This document shows, in pieces, positions 25,985 to 35,944 of a DNA stretch of 64,000 nt. The DNA lies in assembly GCF_003967515.1 (NCBI RefSeq), contig NZ_BIFQ01000001.1, forward strand, positions 4,154,001 through 4,218,000, written 5' to 3'. This DNA comes from Dictyobacter aurantiacus (GTDB lineage Bacteria > Chloroflexota > Ktedonobacteria > Ktedonobacterales > Ktedonobacteraceae). Positions within the stretch are counted from its first letter, which is position 1. Every line of letters begins with the position of its first letter. The notes under the pieces are model-generated. The model was not told where the DNA came from and did no database searches. It saw only the letters and a list, made by a program, of their open reading frames with translations. The translations under genes and the position numbers were made by a program.

Positions 25985-26096
25985 CCGTTGAGAAGCTTTT
26001 CTCCACATTGCAACGTGATGTCAAGTCCTCTGCCATAGTATCGCTGTGGTGGAGGCCTGACGTCAAGCATCTGAAGAAGAAGGAGCGAGACGTCTT

Positions 26097-26783
26097 ATGT
26101 CACAGCATACTCTGTCTCCCTCGTCCCAAGAACGCCTGGTGACGAGGGCCCGCGCGGGTGAACCCGTGCACGATGAGCTGATCCTGTCCCTGCAATCGGC
26201 CATTACCTCCATGGCGATCAGGCATCTGCGCAATCATTCCTACAATTGCTATCATGTGGAATACACGGACCTGGTTCAAGAGGCCAATGTGGCCATTCTC
26301 ACCTCGCTACAGCGAGCGCTAACTAAGCAGGATCCCTGTGCTTACTTGATGCGAACAGCCAAGAAGGCCATGGTCCGCTACTACGTCAATGGGCATGCTG
26401 ACGTAATCAAGACCTATCACGCCTACCAGGAACCCATTGCGGTGCTGAGCCTGGACGCACCCATCAACAAAGAGACGGGGCAAACGTTTGCCGATCTCCG
26501 AGGGGCAGTTCCGCAAGAGCGTCAGCGGCGCGATTCAGACGCGTATGCTTCCCTTTATCGCGCCATTGAGGCCCTCCCCGAGAAGCAGCGCATGGTGGTG
26601 CGCCGGTGCTATGAGCTGGGGCTGGGTGATACGCCTGCCTCCTTGAATGAGATCAGCCGCCATTTCTCTCCCCATTCACCGCGGCCAGCCAACGCCCACT
26701 ATCATCACAGGTGCGCGCTCGCGAAGCTCCGCACGCTTTTGGCGTCGGCCCTTCCTCAATACTGCGTTGGAGGTGTGCAATGA
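26097..26783 (+). CDS. Sigma-70-like RNA polymerase factor
   Basis: A protein of 228 residues. HVEYTDLVQEANVAILTSLQRA resembles sigma region 2 (core binding), and the C-terminal part ALPEKQRMVVRRCYELGLGDTPASLNEISRHF resembles region 4. The intervening linker contains a conserved-looking SLDAPINKETGQTFADL. It may direct transcription of the element's own genes. Its TGA stop overlaps the ATG of the helicase gene (ATGA), so the two are coupled. Divergence from ordinary sigma factors makes promoter recognition uncertain. Confidence 0.75.
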   Translation: MSQHTLSPSSQERLVTRARAGEPVHDELILSLQSAITSMAIRHLRNHSYNCYHVEYTDLVQEANVAILTSLQRALTKQDPCAYLMRTAKKAMVRYYVNGHADVIKTYHAYQEPIAVLSLDAPINKETGQTFADLRGAVPQERQRRDSDAYASLYRAIEALPEKQRMVVRRCYELGLGDTPASLNEISRHFSPHSPRPANAHYHHRCALAKLRTLLASALPQYCVGGVQ

Positions 26784-28471
26784 TAGCCCCGATCGTTTCA
26801 GCAACCGCACAGTCTATCGCGCTGCGGCCGTATCAGGAGGCATGCGTTGAGCGCGTCCTCACCCGACACGCGAGTTGCCCGAAGGGTGGGAAGGCGCTGA
26901 TCGTCCTCCCCACGGGCTGCGGCAAGACGGTTGTGTTCACCGAAATCGCGCGCCGTCTGGGCTTGCGCACGCTCATTATCGCGCACCGGCAGGAGCTCCT
27001 CCAGCAGGCGGCAGATAAATTTCGAATGGTCGACTCGGCTGCGGTGATTGGCCAGGTTGGTGCTGGGCGCCATGAGTACGGGGCACCGATTACCGTCGCC
27101 TCAGTTCAAACCATCAGCCGCCCTGAACACCTCAAGCAGGTAAAGCGCTTTGGGTGCCAGCTGATCATTATTGATGAATGTCATCACTCTACCGCGAGCG
27201 GCTATCAGGCTGTGCTCGACGCGTTACCAGAGGCTTTTGTATTGGGTGTGACCGCGACACCCGACCGCCTGGATCATCAGAGCATCGAGCGCGTATTCGG
27301 CGAACCCATCTTCACCGCCTCGATCATCGATATGGTGGAGCAGGGATACCTGTGTGACCTCCGCGCCATCGCCATTCCGACCGCCGCATCCCTGGATAAC
27401 GTCCACACGCAGGCTGGCGATTTTAAACTTGATGAGTTGGAAGTGGCCGTGGATACAGAGGATCGGAACAATCGCATTGTTTCCGCCTACCTGCAGCACT
27501 GCCGGGGACGGCAGGCCCTGTGCTTCTCGGTTACCGTGGAACATGCGGAACATCTGGCGGTGGCATTTACAACGGCCGGCATACATGCGGCGGTCGTCAG
27601 TGGAGATACTCCTCTGGAAGTACGGAAGCGCATCCTTCACCAGTACGAGCGTGGTGACATTGCCGTGGTCTGCAATTGTGGCGTGCTTTCGGAGGGCTAC
27701 GACGCTCCCCAAACTTCCTGTGTCATTCTCGCGCGACCCACGAAATCACGCGGTCTCTTTACCCAGTGTATAGGACGGGGCACTCGCCTTGCGCCAGGAA
27801 AAAGCGACTGCGTCGTGCTCGATATCACCGACAATTGCCTGCGGCACCGCATTCAGCCGCTCACCTTGCGGAAGGTCTTGGAGCTTCCTCTTTTGGACGG
27901 CGAGAGCGTGATGGAGTCGAAGAAGCGACAGATTCTGGAGCAGGAGCAGGAGCGCGAAAAGGAGGAACGGACCACCAAGGTCTCGCGCCGAACGCAGGAC
28001 CTTGTGCTGAATATGCTCGACCGAATGGCCTGGCAGCGGCGCTCCGGTGGTTCCTATGTGCTGGAGGTGGGGGAGCAGAAGCACCAGATTTATCTTATCC
28101 CCTCGGAGGAGAAAGACGGCTACTACTCCGTCTGGGCGAAGCTGGCCCCGACTTTCCAGCAGCAGCAATGGCTCAAGGAGTCAACGCTGGAATGGGCGCA
28201 GCAGCACGCCGAGATGAAGGCGCGCCTCCTTCAATCCAGCGCGAAAAAGCTGGTGCTGGTTGATAGCACGGCTCCCTGGCGCGCACGTCCCGCCTCCGAC
28301 AGGCAATTGTACATGCTCCGCAAGTACAAGCTGGACTTTGACCCCGCCATTACCTCCGGCGAGGCATCGGACCTGATTGGCAAGGCGAAAGAAGATGAGG
28401 CCAAGAACAAGGCGGGGAAGAAGGCGAAAAAGGCGCAGCGCGTTATTCAGAAGCTCGTCAGGGGGGCATAG
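26780..28471 (+). CDS. SF2 DEAD/DEAH-type helicase
   Basis: A protein of 563 residues starting at MIAPIVSATA, preceded by GGAGG and overlapping the sigma-like gene by 4 bp. Motif I is VLPTGCGKT (43-50), motif II IIIDECHH (130-136), motif III GVTATPDR, and motif VI QCIGRGTR (329-336), giving a complete RecA-like pair of the SSL2/RadD-like SF2 group. The ~200 C-terminal residues are charged and helical, with a KKAKKAQR tail. Probable DNA helicase of the element's replication or repair module. Confidence 0.9.
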   Translation: MIAPIVSATAQSIALRPYQEACVERVLTRHASCPKGGKALIVLPTGCGKTVVFTEIARRLGLRTLIIAHRQELLQQAADKFRMVDSAAVIGQVGAGRHEYGAPITVASVQTISRPEHLKQVKRFGCQLIIIDECHHSTASGYQAVLDALPEAFVLGVTATPDRLDHQSIERVFGEPIFTASIIDMVEQGYLCDLRAIAIPTAASLDNVHTQAGDFKLDELEVAVDTEDRNNRIVSAYLQHCRGRQALCFSVTVEHAEHLAVAFTTAGIHAAVVSGDTPLEVRKRILHQYERGDIAVVCNCGVLSEGYDAPQTSCVILARPTKSRGLFTQCIGRGTRLAPGKSDCVVLDITDNCLRHRIQPLTLRKVLELPLLDGESVMESKKRQILEQEQEREKEERTTKVSRRTQDLVLNMLDRMAWQRRSGGSYVLEVGEQKHQIYLIPSEEKDGYYSVWAKLAPTFQQQQWLKESTLEWAQQHAEMKARLLQSSAKKLVLVDSTAPWRARPASDRQLYMLRKYKLDFDPAITSGEASDLIGKAKEDEAKNKAGKKAKKAQRVIQKLVRGA

Positions 28472-28473
28472 CC

Positions 28474-29715
28474 ATGGACGTGAAGCAACAACATACCGCG
28501 CTGCAGCGCATGGCACAGGACAAGGCTCAGTGTGGTATGGGAACTTCCTATCAGGAAGTCCCGGCTATTGAGGCTCCCCCACTGGTTGCCGAGCTGATAC
28601 AGAATCATGCTCCAGTGGCCTTTGGGGTCTCGGGAGGGAAAGATAGTTCCGCTATGGCACTGGCGACTACAGCGTACCTGGACCAGATGGGCCACCAGGG
28701 GCCGCGGATCCTGATCCACAGTGATCTCGGACGCGTGGAATGGGCGGAATCGCTGCCCATGTGCCAGCGTTTGGCCGACCGGCTGGGGATCGAACTCATT
28801 GTTGTACGCCGTCAGGCCGGTGACCTGCTGGACCGCTGGTGCACGCGGTGGCACAACAATGTGGCGAGGTATGCGCAACTCTCCTGCGTTAAGCTGATCC
28901 TGCCCTGGTCGACGGCGAGCATGCGTTTTTGCACGTCCGAGCTCAAGACAGCGATCATCTGCCGAGAACTGGTGCAGCGCTTCCCGGGGCAGACGATCCT
29001 CTCCGTTGCGGGCCTGCGGGCGGATGAAAGCCCTTTGCGGGCCAAACTGCCGGTGCTCATGCCGCAGGCCCGGCTAACCAGCAAGACGCTGCAGACGACG
29101 GGGTACAACTGGCACCCCTTGTTGCCGTGGAGTCTCCAGGATGTGCTGTGCTGTCACCAGTTGGCTCGCTTCCCACTGCACGAGGCCTATACCACCTACG
29201 GGTCTTCGCGCGTTTCCTGTGCATTCTGTATGCTCGGGTCTCGTGCGGACCTCATCGCTTCCAGTGCGTGTCCAGACAATCAGGCCATCTACAGAGCGAT
29301 GGTGGAGCTGGAGATCACCTCCACCTTCAGCTTTCAGGAGCAGCAGTGGCTAGGGGACGTTGCGCCACATCTCCTGCCACAGGAGATACGAGAGCAGTTG
29401 CACGAGGCCAAAGGGCGCGCGCGACAACGGGAGCGGATCGAGGCGCGCATCCCGAGGCACCTGCTTTACAGCAAGGGATGGCCGCTGGGGATGCCAACGT
29501 ATGCGGAGGCCATCCTCTTGAGCGAGGTCCGCCGGGAAATCGCAGCCCTGCTGCAGCTTTCCATCGGTTACACAGAACCCGATGCCATTCTGGAGCGGTA
29601 CCACGAACTGCTCCTCGCGCGCCCACTGGCACAGCAGCAACGGCCCGAACAGCGCGCACCGATCCAACACTGCTTGTGGGATGAACACGACGGAGAAAGG
29701 ATGTACGCCGTATGA
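28474..29715 (+). CDS. PAPS-reductase-family PP-loop protein
   Basis: A protein of 413 residues. VAFGVSGGKDSSAMAL (residues 48-63) is the PP-loop that binds the adenylyl group. RFCTSELK and a CAFCMLG segment later in the protein supply cysteines typical of phage and mobile-element members of the PAPS reductase/DndC-like superfamily. Such proteins can act in sulfur transfer, DNA phosphorothioation or base modification; no dnd partners are adjacent, so the reaction is open. It sits 2 bp after the helicase and overlaps the primase gene by 4 bp. Confidence 0.82.
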   Translation: MDVKQQHTALQRMAQDKAQCGMGTSYQEVPAIEAPPLVAELIQNHAPVAFGVSGGKDSSAMALATTAYLDQMGHQGPRILIHSDLGRVEWAESLPMCQRLADRLGIELIVVRRQAGDLLDRWCTRWHNNVARYAQLSCVKLILPWSTASMRFCTSELKTAIICRELVQRFPGQTILSVAGLRADESPLRAKLPVLMPQARLTSKTLQTTGYNWHPLLPWSLQDVLCCHQLARFPLHEAYTTYGSSRVSCAFCMLGSRADLIASSACPDNQAIYRAMVELEITSTFSFQEQQWLGDVAPHLLPQEIREQLHEAKGRARQRERIEARIPRHLLYSKGWPLGMPTYAEAILLSEVRREIAALLQLSIGYTEPDAILERYHELLLARPLAQQQRPEQRAPIQHCLWDEHDGERMYAV

Positions 29716-32495
29716 CAATCGTTCCTCTTTCGACAGCCTGGACGGAGCAGGCCCCGTTCCAAACGGCCAGGGAGGCCGCGCAGCGCTACGGCTGGTCCGT
29801 GCTCCCGCTGGGCGCAGACAAGCGCCCGCCGGCAGTGGGTGGCGCCCACGCCGACGGGACGCCCAAGCGCCTGGCCTGGAAAGCGTTCCAGAAGCGGCGC
29901 GCCTCCGCCCAAGAGATAACACACTGGGAGCACCAGTATGCCCCGGCCGCCTGGGGTGTGATTACCGGGGAGCTTAGCAAGGTGCTCATCCTTGACTTCG
30001 ACGGATTGGAGGGTCAGCAAACACTTGGGCAACTCGGTCTGGATCCCCACGTCAGAACCGGATCCGGGGGCTACCACGTGTATTTTCACCACCCCGGCTG
30101 GCCAGTTCCTACGATCAACAGCAAAACAACACACGAACTCGGCCGGAGCTGGCCTGGACTGGATATCCGCGCGGATGGGGGCTATGCCGCGTTTTGTGGA
30201 CGCAGTGCGTCTGGTCCCTATACCTGGTTGCGCGATCCTGAGCCGGAAGCGCTGACCTGCTTACCTGAGGATCTGCGGGCCTTCCTGGGGCTCCTGGCCG
30301 CTCGGGGAGAGGTACCCTTAGAGACACAGCGCACGGGGTCAGTGCTCGGGCAGACGCTGGTTCAGCGGGCGCTGCGCATGGTCCAGATTGATAAGAAAGG
30401 GCGCAACGATACCGGGTTCTGGCTTGCCTGCCAATTGCGGGACAACGGGTTTCCGAGGGAGGCGGCAAAGCAAGCGCTGCAGAACTATAGTGAGCAGGTC
30501 CCTGCGACCAATACTAAGGGGCATGCCGAGCCGTACACGCGGGAAGAAGCGTTCGCCAGCCTGGAAAGCGCCTACCAGGAGGCAGCGCGCTCTCCCTGGA
30601 GCGAACTGGCCACCGCATCGCACGGCGGCAGTCGGGGAGGGGGGACCGTCAAAGTGGCGATGGGTTCCCCTTCCGGCCCCGCTTCCCTGCCGGAGATCGT
30701 CATCGGGGGCGACCAGCTGCGCGACCTGACCGACCAGGCGATCGCCGCTATCCAGGCGCAAGAGCGCCACCATCCCACGCTGTTTCTCCAGTCGGCGCGC
30801 CTCGTGCGTATCGCCAGGGATGAGACGCAGCGGCCGATTATCGCCCAGATGGGGGTCAACGAGGTGAAGGAGGTGCTGACCCACTCCGCGAACTACTTCC
30901 GCCTCAAGAAGGCGGCCGGCACAGACCTCTGGCAGAAAATTCCGACGTCGCCACCCAAGGAACTGGCCGAGCAGATCCTGGCCCGTCAGACGCAAAAGCC
31001 CTACCTGCCCTTTCCGGCGCTGGCCGCAATCGTGGAAACCCCGGTAATGCGACCCGACGGCACCATTTTAGACCAGCCGGGTTACGATGCGAAGACAAAG
31101 CTGTACTATGCGCCTCAGGAGGGCATGCGCGCATGCACGGTGCCGGCCTCACCCACCAGGGAAGAGCGGGACGCGGCGCTCGCCCTGATCATGGATGCCA
31201 TCGGGCAATTTGCGTATGTGGAGCAGGCTGATAAGGCGAATGCGCTGGGCCTGTGCCTGACGCCTCTGGTGCGCCCGGCGATCAAGCGGCACGTGCCGCT
31301 GGCGCTCATCGATGCGCCCAAGCAGGGCTCGGGAAAGGGGCTCTACAGTGATGTGGTCTCGACCATTGCCACCGGCAATAGTGCGGCGATCCTGACCCTG
31401 TCCGATAGCGATGAGGAACTGCAGAAGACGATCACGTCCCTGCTGGTCGAGGGCGCGACGATCGTCACCATCGACAACATCACCGGACAGCTACAGTCCA
31501 GGCATCTGGATGCCGTGTTGACATCCGATATGTGGCGCGGCCGCATCCTGGGCCAGTCGAAGATGACGTACGTCCCCCAACGGGCCACGTGGCTGGCGAC
31601 AGGCAACAACATCAAGATCGGTGGCGACCTCGGCCGCCGGTGCTATCGCATCCGCTTCGACCCGAAGACATCGCGTCCCTGGCTGCGTACTGGCTTCAAG
31701 CACAGCGACCTGATCACCTGGGTGCTCGAACACCGGTCGGAACTCATTGCAGCCCTCCTGACCCTGGCTCGCGCCTGGTATGTGGCAGGTTGCCCACAGT
31801 ACGACCACATTCCGGCGCTAGGGACCTTTACCGGCTGGAGCAAAACCATTGGTGGCATTCTGGAGTACGCAGGCGTACAGGGGTTCCTCTCCAATCTGGC
31901 CAGGCTTTACGACGAAGCGGACGAGGAAAACGCTCAATGGGATACATTTTTCCAGGCCTGGATCGCGCAATTTGGAAGTGAGTGGGTCACGACGGCCACA
32001 TTGAACGAGCATCTGGGGGCTGCGAGTGGTCCCGATGACAAAAGTGATGGACCCCTCGCAAATGCGCTGCCGGAATACCTCCAAATAACCCTCAAAGAGC
32101 GGCCCAAAAGCTTTAAGGCGTCCTTCTCAAAAGCGCTTGAGAGGCGCGTCGATGAGTGTTTCGGTGACGACAATTTGCGACTGGAGAAGAAGCGGGATAA
32201 GCACCGCAATATCAATAATTGGAGGATTTTGCGAGGGGTGGCGGAGGTGTTACAGGCCACGTGTGAGAAAAAAAATTCTGACAACTTTTCTGCAAAATTA
32301 GAGTGTGTTAAAAGCGACCGGGAAGACCTCCGCCACCCCTCGCAAATTGATGATAGCGACGAAGCCCAAAATTCACCGATTGGCTCAGCAGGCGCGCCAA
32401 GCACACAACCTTCTCTGAACGAAGAACCTGAAAACCCACAAAGTGCGAGTGGATCCCTCGCATCTACAGAAGAATGGGAGGAATTTGACCTATGA
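29712..32495 (+). CDS. Primase-polymerase / helicase fusion
   Basis: A protein of 927 residues. Residues ~12-195 match the bifunctional primase-polymerase (Prim-Pol) domain: GWSVLPLGADKRPP, LILDFDGLEG with catalytic aspartates, and HVRTGSGGYHVYF. A primase C-terminal-like helical part follows. From about 535 an ATPase domain has Walker A APKQGSGKG and Walker B ATIVTIDNI, with a sensor-like WLATGNN. The C-terminal ~150 residues are a hydrophilic tail. It would prime and unwind DNA for element replication. It overlaps both neighbours by ATGA junctions, so helicase, PP-loop protein, primase and polymerase form one translationally coupled operon. Confidence 0.88.
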   Translation: MTIVPLSTAWTEQAPFQTAREAAQRYGWSVLPLGADKRPPAVGGAHADGTPKRLAWKAFQKRRASAQEITHWEHQYAPAAWGVITGELSKVLILDFDGLEGQQTLGQLGLDPHVRTGSGGYHVYFHHPGWPVPTINSKTTHELGRSWPGLDIRADGGYAAFCGRSASGPYTWLRDPEPEALTCLPEDLRAFLGLLAARGEVPLETQRTGSVLGQTLVQRALRMVQIDKKGRNDTGFWLACQLRDNGFPREAAKQALQNYSEQVPATNTKGHAEPYTREEAFASLESAYQEAARSPWSELATASHGGSRGGGTVKVAMGSPSGPASLPEIVIGGDQLRDLTDQAIAAIQAQERHHPTLFLQSARLVRIARDETQRPIIAQMGVNEVKEVLTHSANYFRLKKAAGTDLWQKIPTSPPKELAEQILARQTQKPYLPFPALAAIVETPVMRPDGTILDQPGYDAKTKLYYAPQEGMRACTVPASPTREERDAALALIMDAIGQFAYVEQADKANALGLCLTPLVRPAIKRHVPLALIDAPKQGSGKGLYSDVVSTIATGNSAAILTLSDSDEELQKTITSLLVEGATIVTIDNITGQLQSRHLDAVLTSDMWRGRILGQSKMTYVPQRATWLATGNNIKIGGDLGRRCYRIRFDPKTSRPWLRTGFKHSDLITWVLEHRSELIAALLTLARAWYVAGCPQYDHIPALGTFTGWSKTIGGILEYAGVQGFLSNLARLYDEADEENAQWDTFFQAWIAQFGSEWVTTATLNEHLGAASGPDDKSDGPLANALPEYLQITLKERPKSFKASFSKALERRVDECFGDDNLRLEKKRDKHRNINNWRILRGVAEVLQATCEKKNSDNFSAKLECVKSDREDLRHPSQIDDSDEAQNSPIGSAGAPSTQPSLNEEPENPQSASGSLASTEEWEEFDL

Positions 32496-34786
32496 ACGCC
32501 ATGGAACTTGTCCAGATACTGGAGGAGAGGAACATTTTCCTCTCCTGTGAAGGAGACCGCTTGCACGCCCGGGCTGTGAAAGGTGCGCTGACACCGGAAC
32601 TGCAGGCGGAAATCAAAGCCCAGAAGCCGGCCCTGCTGGCATTGCTGTCGGCCCCACCGTCCATTGATGCGGCATGCACCGTTTGCGGCTGCCCCTGTGA
32701 CTGGTACAGCGACGAGGGGACCCCGTTTTGTGACCGCCACCGTCGTGAGGCGTCATTGTTGCAGTGCGCGGCTTCACCCTCCCTGCGCCTAGTCACCTCG
32801 GCCGCGTTCTTCCTGCACGAGGTCGCGGAAATTGCCGAAGAGTTTTGTACCTTGTCTGGCCCCATTGCACTGGACCTGGAGACGACCGGCCTCAATGCAC
32901 AGTCGGATAAAGTCGTCTCGATTCTGCTGGGAACACTTGGTCAAGTCTACATGCTGGACATGCGGCCCTACTACCAGCTGTCGGAGGAACGGCAGCAGCA
33001 GTGGAAGAGGGGATTACAGGAGCTGTTCACCCGGCTCTCGGATGTCACCTGGATCGGCCACAATTTGAAGTTCGACTGGAAGTTCCTGTCCGCGCAATTC
33101 GATCTGCGCCTTTCCCACATATACGACACGATGCTGGCCGAGCAACTGATCCGCAGCGTCGGCTTGAGCGACAACGACGTATCAGTCGGGCTGAAGGCGA
33201 CGGCAGCTCGCTATCACCTTCCCGTCGAGAAAGAGCAGCGAGCCTGGTTTCCCGGATTGGATCGCCGCGAGACAGAATGGAACGCGCCGTTTCCGGAGCG
33301 GCAACTGCGCTACATGGTCCAGGACATTGAGGCCCCCTACCAGGTCTATCAGCGGCAGCAGGAGGCGCTGTACAAGCTGGACCTGGTGCGCGTTATCCAG
33401 CTCGAAATGCAGGCACTCTCCGCGCTGGCGGCCATGGAGATGCGGGGCGTACTGATCGACCAGGCGCAGTGGCGTGCCATTTTGGCCCAGAAGTACGCGC
33501 GCCAACAGCGCCTTGAGCAGGAAATTACCGCGACATTGGGTCAGGCCCTGCAGCGCGTCTATGATCGTTATCAGCAGGCGCTGCAGCAAGAAGAGCGCCG
33601 ATTGGTAAATCTCTATCAGCAGGAGGGCAGGCAATCGATGACCTGGCCAGCATTCCGCAAGAAGGCGTTGGATGCATGGAAACAAGAGCATCCTCAACCG
33701 CCACGGCCGCCGCAAAGGGCCCAGGGAGAACCAGCCATCAAGCTGTCGTCCACGGTACAGTTGCAGGCCTCCCTGTGCGCGCTCGGGATCCCTTGTACCT
33801 CTACGAAGGAGAGCGCGCTGGAACCCTACGCAGCGCAGTACCCGCTGGTGGCCAGTCTCTTACAGTGGAAGAAGCTCCAGAAGTTCAGCAGCGCCTTTGG
33901 CGAGAACATCCTGGCCATGATCGGCCCAGACGGGCGGCTCCGCGGCGACTTCGCACAGATTGGTGCTGTATCAGGTCGGATCATCTGCAGCAAGCCGAAC
34001 CTCCAGCAGATGCCAGCACATGAGCACAGAGAAGACGAGAACATCCGCCGGTGCTTTATCGCTTCTCCAGGGTACCAACTGCTCAAGGCCGATTTGAGCA
34101 ACATTGAACTCCGTATCCTGGCTGAAGTATCGCGCGACGCCACAATGCTACGGTTCTTCGCAGAAGGCAAGGACCTGCACGCGGAAACGGCCAAACTCAT
34201 GTTCGGGTTGCCAGCTGATGCTAACACGAAAGCGCTGATGTACAAAGAGCAGGTGTCGATGCGCGACGTGGCCAAGACAATCAACTTTGGGTTGGCCTAC
34301 GGTATGGGAGCACAGGGACTCGCCAGTCGGGTCGGTGTGCCCGTCGATATGGCCAGAGGTCTGATGGACACCTACTTCTCGACATATGCGGGAGTTGCCC
34401 GGTGGCTGCGTCAGACGGCCCAGCACTCTATGAAGCAGGGTTATGCCGTCACGCTGGGAGGGCGAAAGCGCTTCTTCCCGACCCAGTTCGCAGATCGCGC
34501 AACACGGGGGAACGTGGAGCGGGCCGCCAAAAATCACCCAATTCAGGGGACCAATGCGGACATTCTTAAGCGGGCACTTACCCTCTTATACGAGACCTTA
34601 CCGGAGGGGGTCTGCGTCCTCCTTACCGTACATGATGAAATCGTCCTAGAGTGCCCTGAAGCGTTCGTCGAAGCAGCAACGGAGCACCTGAAAAAGGCGA
34701 TGGTCCAGGCCTGCCGGGACTATTTGCACATTGTCTCCATACCTGATCCCGATGTGCTGGTGGATACCTATTGGAGGAAGGATTAG
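32492..34786 (+). CDS. Family A DNA polymerase with TubC-like N-terminal domain
   Basis: A protein of 764 residues. Residues 3-50 (MELVQILEERNIFLSCEGDR then a GALTPEL turn) match the TubC N-terminal docking domain, followed by a Cys/His cluster (CTVCGCPC ... FCDRH). The 3'-5' exonuclease starts near 125 (IALDLETTGL with Asp and Glu; HNLKFDWKF; YDTMLAEQL). The polymerase motifs are A LLKADLSNIELRILAEVS (about 530), B RDVAKTINFGLAYGMG (about 590) and C LTVHDEIVLECPE (about 712). All catalytic acids are present. There is no 5'-nuclease domain. It overlaps the primase gene by 4 bp and is the replicative or gap-filling polymerase of the element. Confidence 0.93.
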   Translation: MNAMELVQILEERNIFLSCEGDRLHARAVKGALTPELQAEIKAQKPALLALLSAPPSIDAACTVCGCPCDWYSDEGTPFCDRHRREASLLQCAASPSLRLVTSAAFFLHEVAEIAEEFCTLSGPIALDLETTGLNAQSDKVVSILLGTLGQVYMLDMRPYYQLSEERQQQWKRGLQELFTRLSDVTWIGHNLKFDWKFLSAQFDLRLSHIYDTMLAEQLIRSVGLSDNDVSVGLKATAARYHLPVEKEQRAWFPGLDRRETEWNAPFPERQLRYMVQDIEAPYQVYQRQQEALYKLDLVRVIQLEMQALSALAAMEMRGVLIDQAQWRAILAQKYARQQRLEQEITATLGQALQRVYDRYQQALQQEERRLVNLYQQEGRQSMTWPAFRKKALDAWKQEHPQPPRPPQRAQGEPAIKLSSTVQLQASLCALGIPCTSTKESALEPYAAQYPLVASLLQWKKLQKFSSAFGENILAMIGPDGRLRGDFAQIGAVSGRIICSKPNLQQMPAHEHREDENIRRCFIASPGYQLLKADLSNIELRILAEVSRDATMLRFFAEGKDLHAETAKLMFGLPADANTKALMYKEQVSMRDVAKTINFGLAYGMGAQGLASRVGVPVDMARGLMDTYFSTYAGVARWLRQTAQHSMKQGYAVTLGGRKRFFPTQFADRATRGNVERAAKNHPIQGTNADILKRALTLLYETLPEGVCVLLTVHDEIVLECPEAFVEAATEHLKKAMVQACRDYLHIVSIPDPDVLVDTYWRKD

Positions 34787-34861
34787 GGAGACCCACATAG
34801 ATATACACAGTTCTCGGAGCGAGATAAAAAGGTTCAAATCATAACCACAGGAGAGCAGGGA

Positions 34862-35728
34862 ATGGAGAAAAAACCTTTTGCCTGGTATGGAGGCAAATCC
34901 GCACTGGTACCAACATTGTTATCCCTTTTGCCAACGCATCAGGTCTATTGTGAAGTTTTCGGAGGGTCAGGTGCCCTTCTCTTTGGAAAGTCGCCCAGCC
35001 CTATCGAGATTTTCAATGACGTTGACAGTGGTGTGGTCAATTTTTTTCGAGTGCTCCGCAATCCGCAACAGGCAGAGGCACTTCAGGCACTCTTACAGCT
35101 CACGCCCTATGCTCGTGAAGAATATTATGACTGCCTACGGGGTTGGCAAGAAGCTCCAGATCCGGTAGAGAAAGCCCGGCAGTGGTATTGTGCCGTGATG
35201 CAGAGCATGAATGGTTCCATTCGCGCAACCGGCTGGAGTTCTTCAAAGAAGCCAGGATCGAACCCAGCCCAGAAGTGGTCCAACCATACCCGTCACCTCA
35301 AACAGTTTGCTCACCGGCTCTCGAAAGTGCAGATCGACCATCGTGACTTTGAGCAGGTGATCCAAGCCTATGACGGCCCAGAAACGTGTTTTTACCTCGA
35401 TCCTCCCTACCTTGTAGAGACGAGGAAGAAAGCGCAGTGCTACACCTACGAGATGTCTACCGCTGATCACCAACGGTTGCTGGCATGCATTCAACAGGTC
35501 AAAGGCATGGTAATTCTTTCTGGCTACGAGCACCCCTTGTATAAAGAGGCGCTCACGGGGTGGGACTGCAAAAAAGTAACGGTATCCTGTTCGGCAGAGA
35601 ACCGGAGTAGCAAGCAAGAGATTCTACCCCAGACAATGCGGAATGAGTGTATATGGCGCAATCCATTGTGTGTCCAGGAAGAAAAACGAGCCAAGCAAGT
35701 TCTATTGTTTTCTGATGAGGCTTGCTAA
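34862..35728 (+). CDS. DNA adenine-N6 methyltransferase (D12/Dam class)
   Basis: A protein of 288 residues. FAWYGGKSALVPTLLSLLP is the AdoMet-binding motif I (F-x-W-x-G-G-K), VYCEVFGGSGALLF and IEIFNDVDSGVVNFF follow in the usual order, and CFYLDPPYLV is catalytic motif IV (DPPY). The recognition sequence is unknown. GGAGAGCAGGG precedes the ATG. It is 75 bp after the polymerase gene, and no cognate restriction enzyme is adjacent, so it probably protects element DNA or regulates it. Confidence 0.93.
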   Translation: MEKKPFAWYGGKSALVPTLLSLLPTHQVYCEVFGGSGALLFGKSPSPIEIFNDVDSGVVNFFRVLRNPQQAEALQALLQLTPYAREEYYDCLRGWQEAPDPVEKARQWYCAVMQSMNGSIRATGWSSSKKPGSNPAQKWSNHTRHLKQFAHRLSKVQIDHRDFEQVIQAYDGPETCFYLDPPYLVETRKKAQCYTYEMSTADHQRLLACIQQVKGMVILSGYEHPLYKEALTGWDCKKVTVSCSAENRSSKQEILPQTMRNECIWRNPLCVQEEKRAKQVLLFSDEAC

Positions 35729-35756
35729 AGTGTGGCTCATGTGAACTCCCCTATGC

Positions 35757-35787
35757 AATGCTTGGTCAAGTTCTATGACCAAGCATT
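35757..35787 (+). terminator. Terminator after the adenine methylase gene
   Basis: A 12-bp stem (35757-35768 with 35776-35787) with a 7-nt loop, just downstream of the methylase stop codon. The following sequence has only a short T run. Confidence 0.65.
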
Positions 35788-35944
35788 TAAGCTGAATTCT
35801 CGCGGCACAAACGAATTGACAGCATCAACACTTATTCTGTAATATTGGAGTTATTCGATGCTAATCGTGATGGGCAGGATAAGCGTGCAGCACGTACCCA
35901 CTGGTGAGTTCAAGAAGACACTGATGCAGAGAGGATAATCCCGT

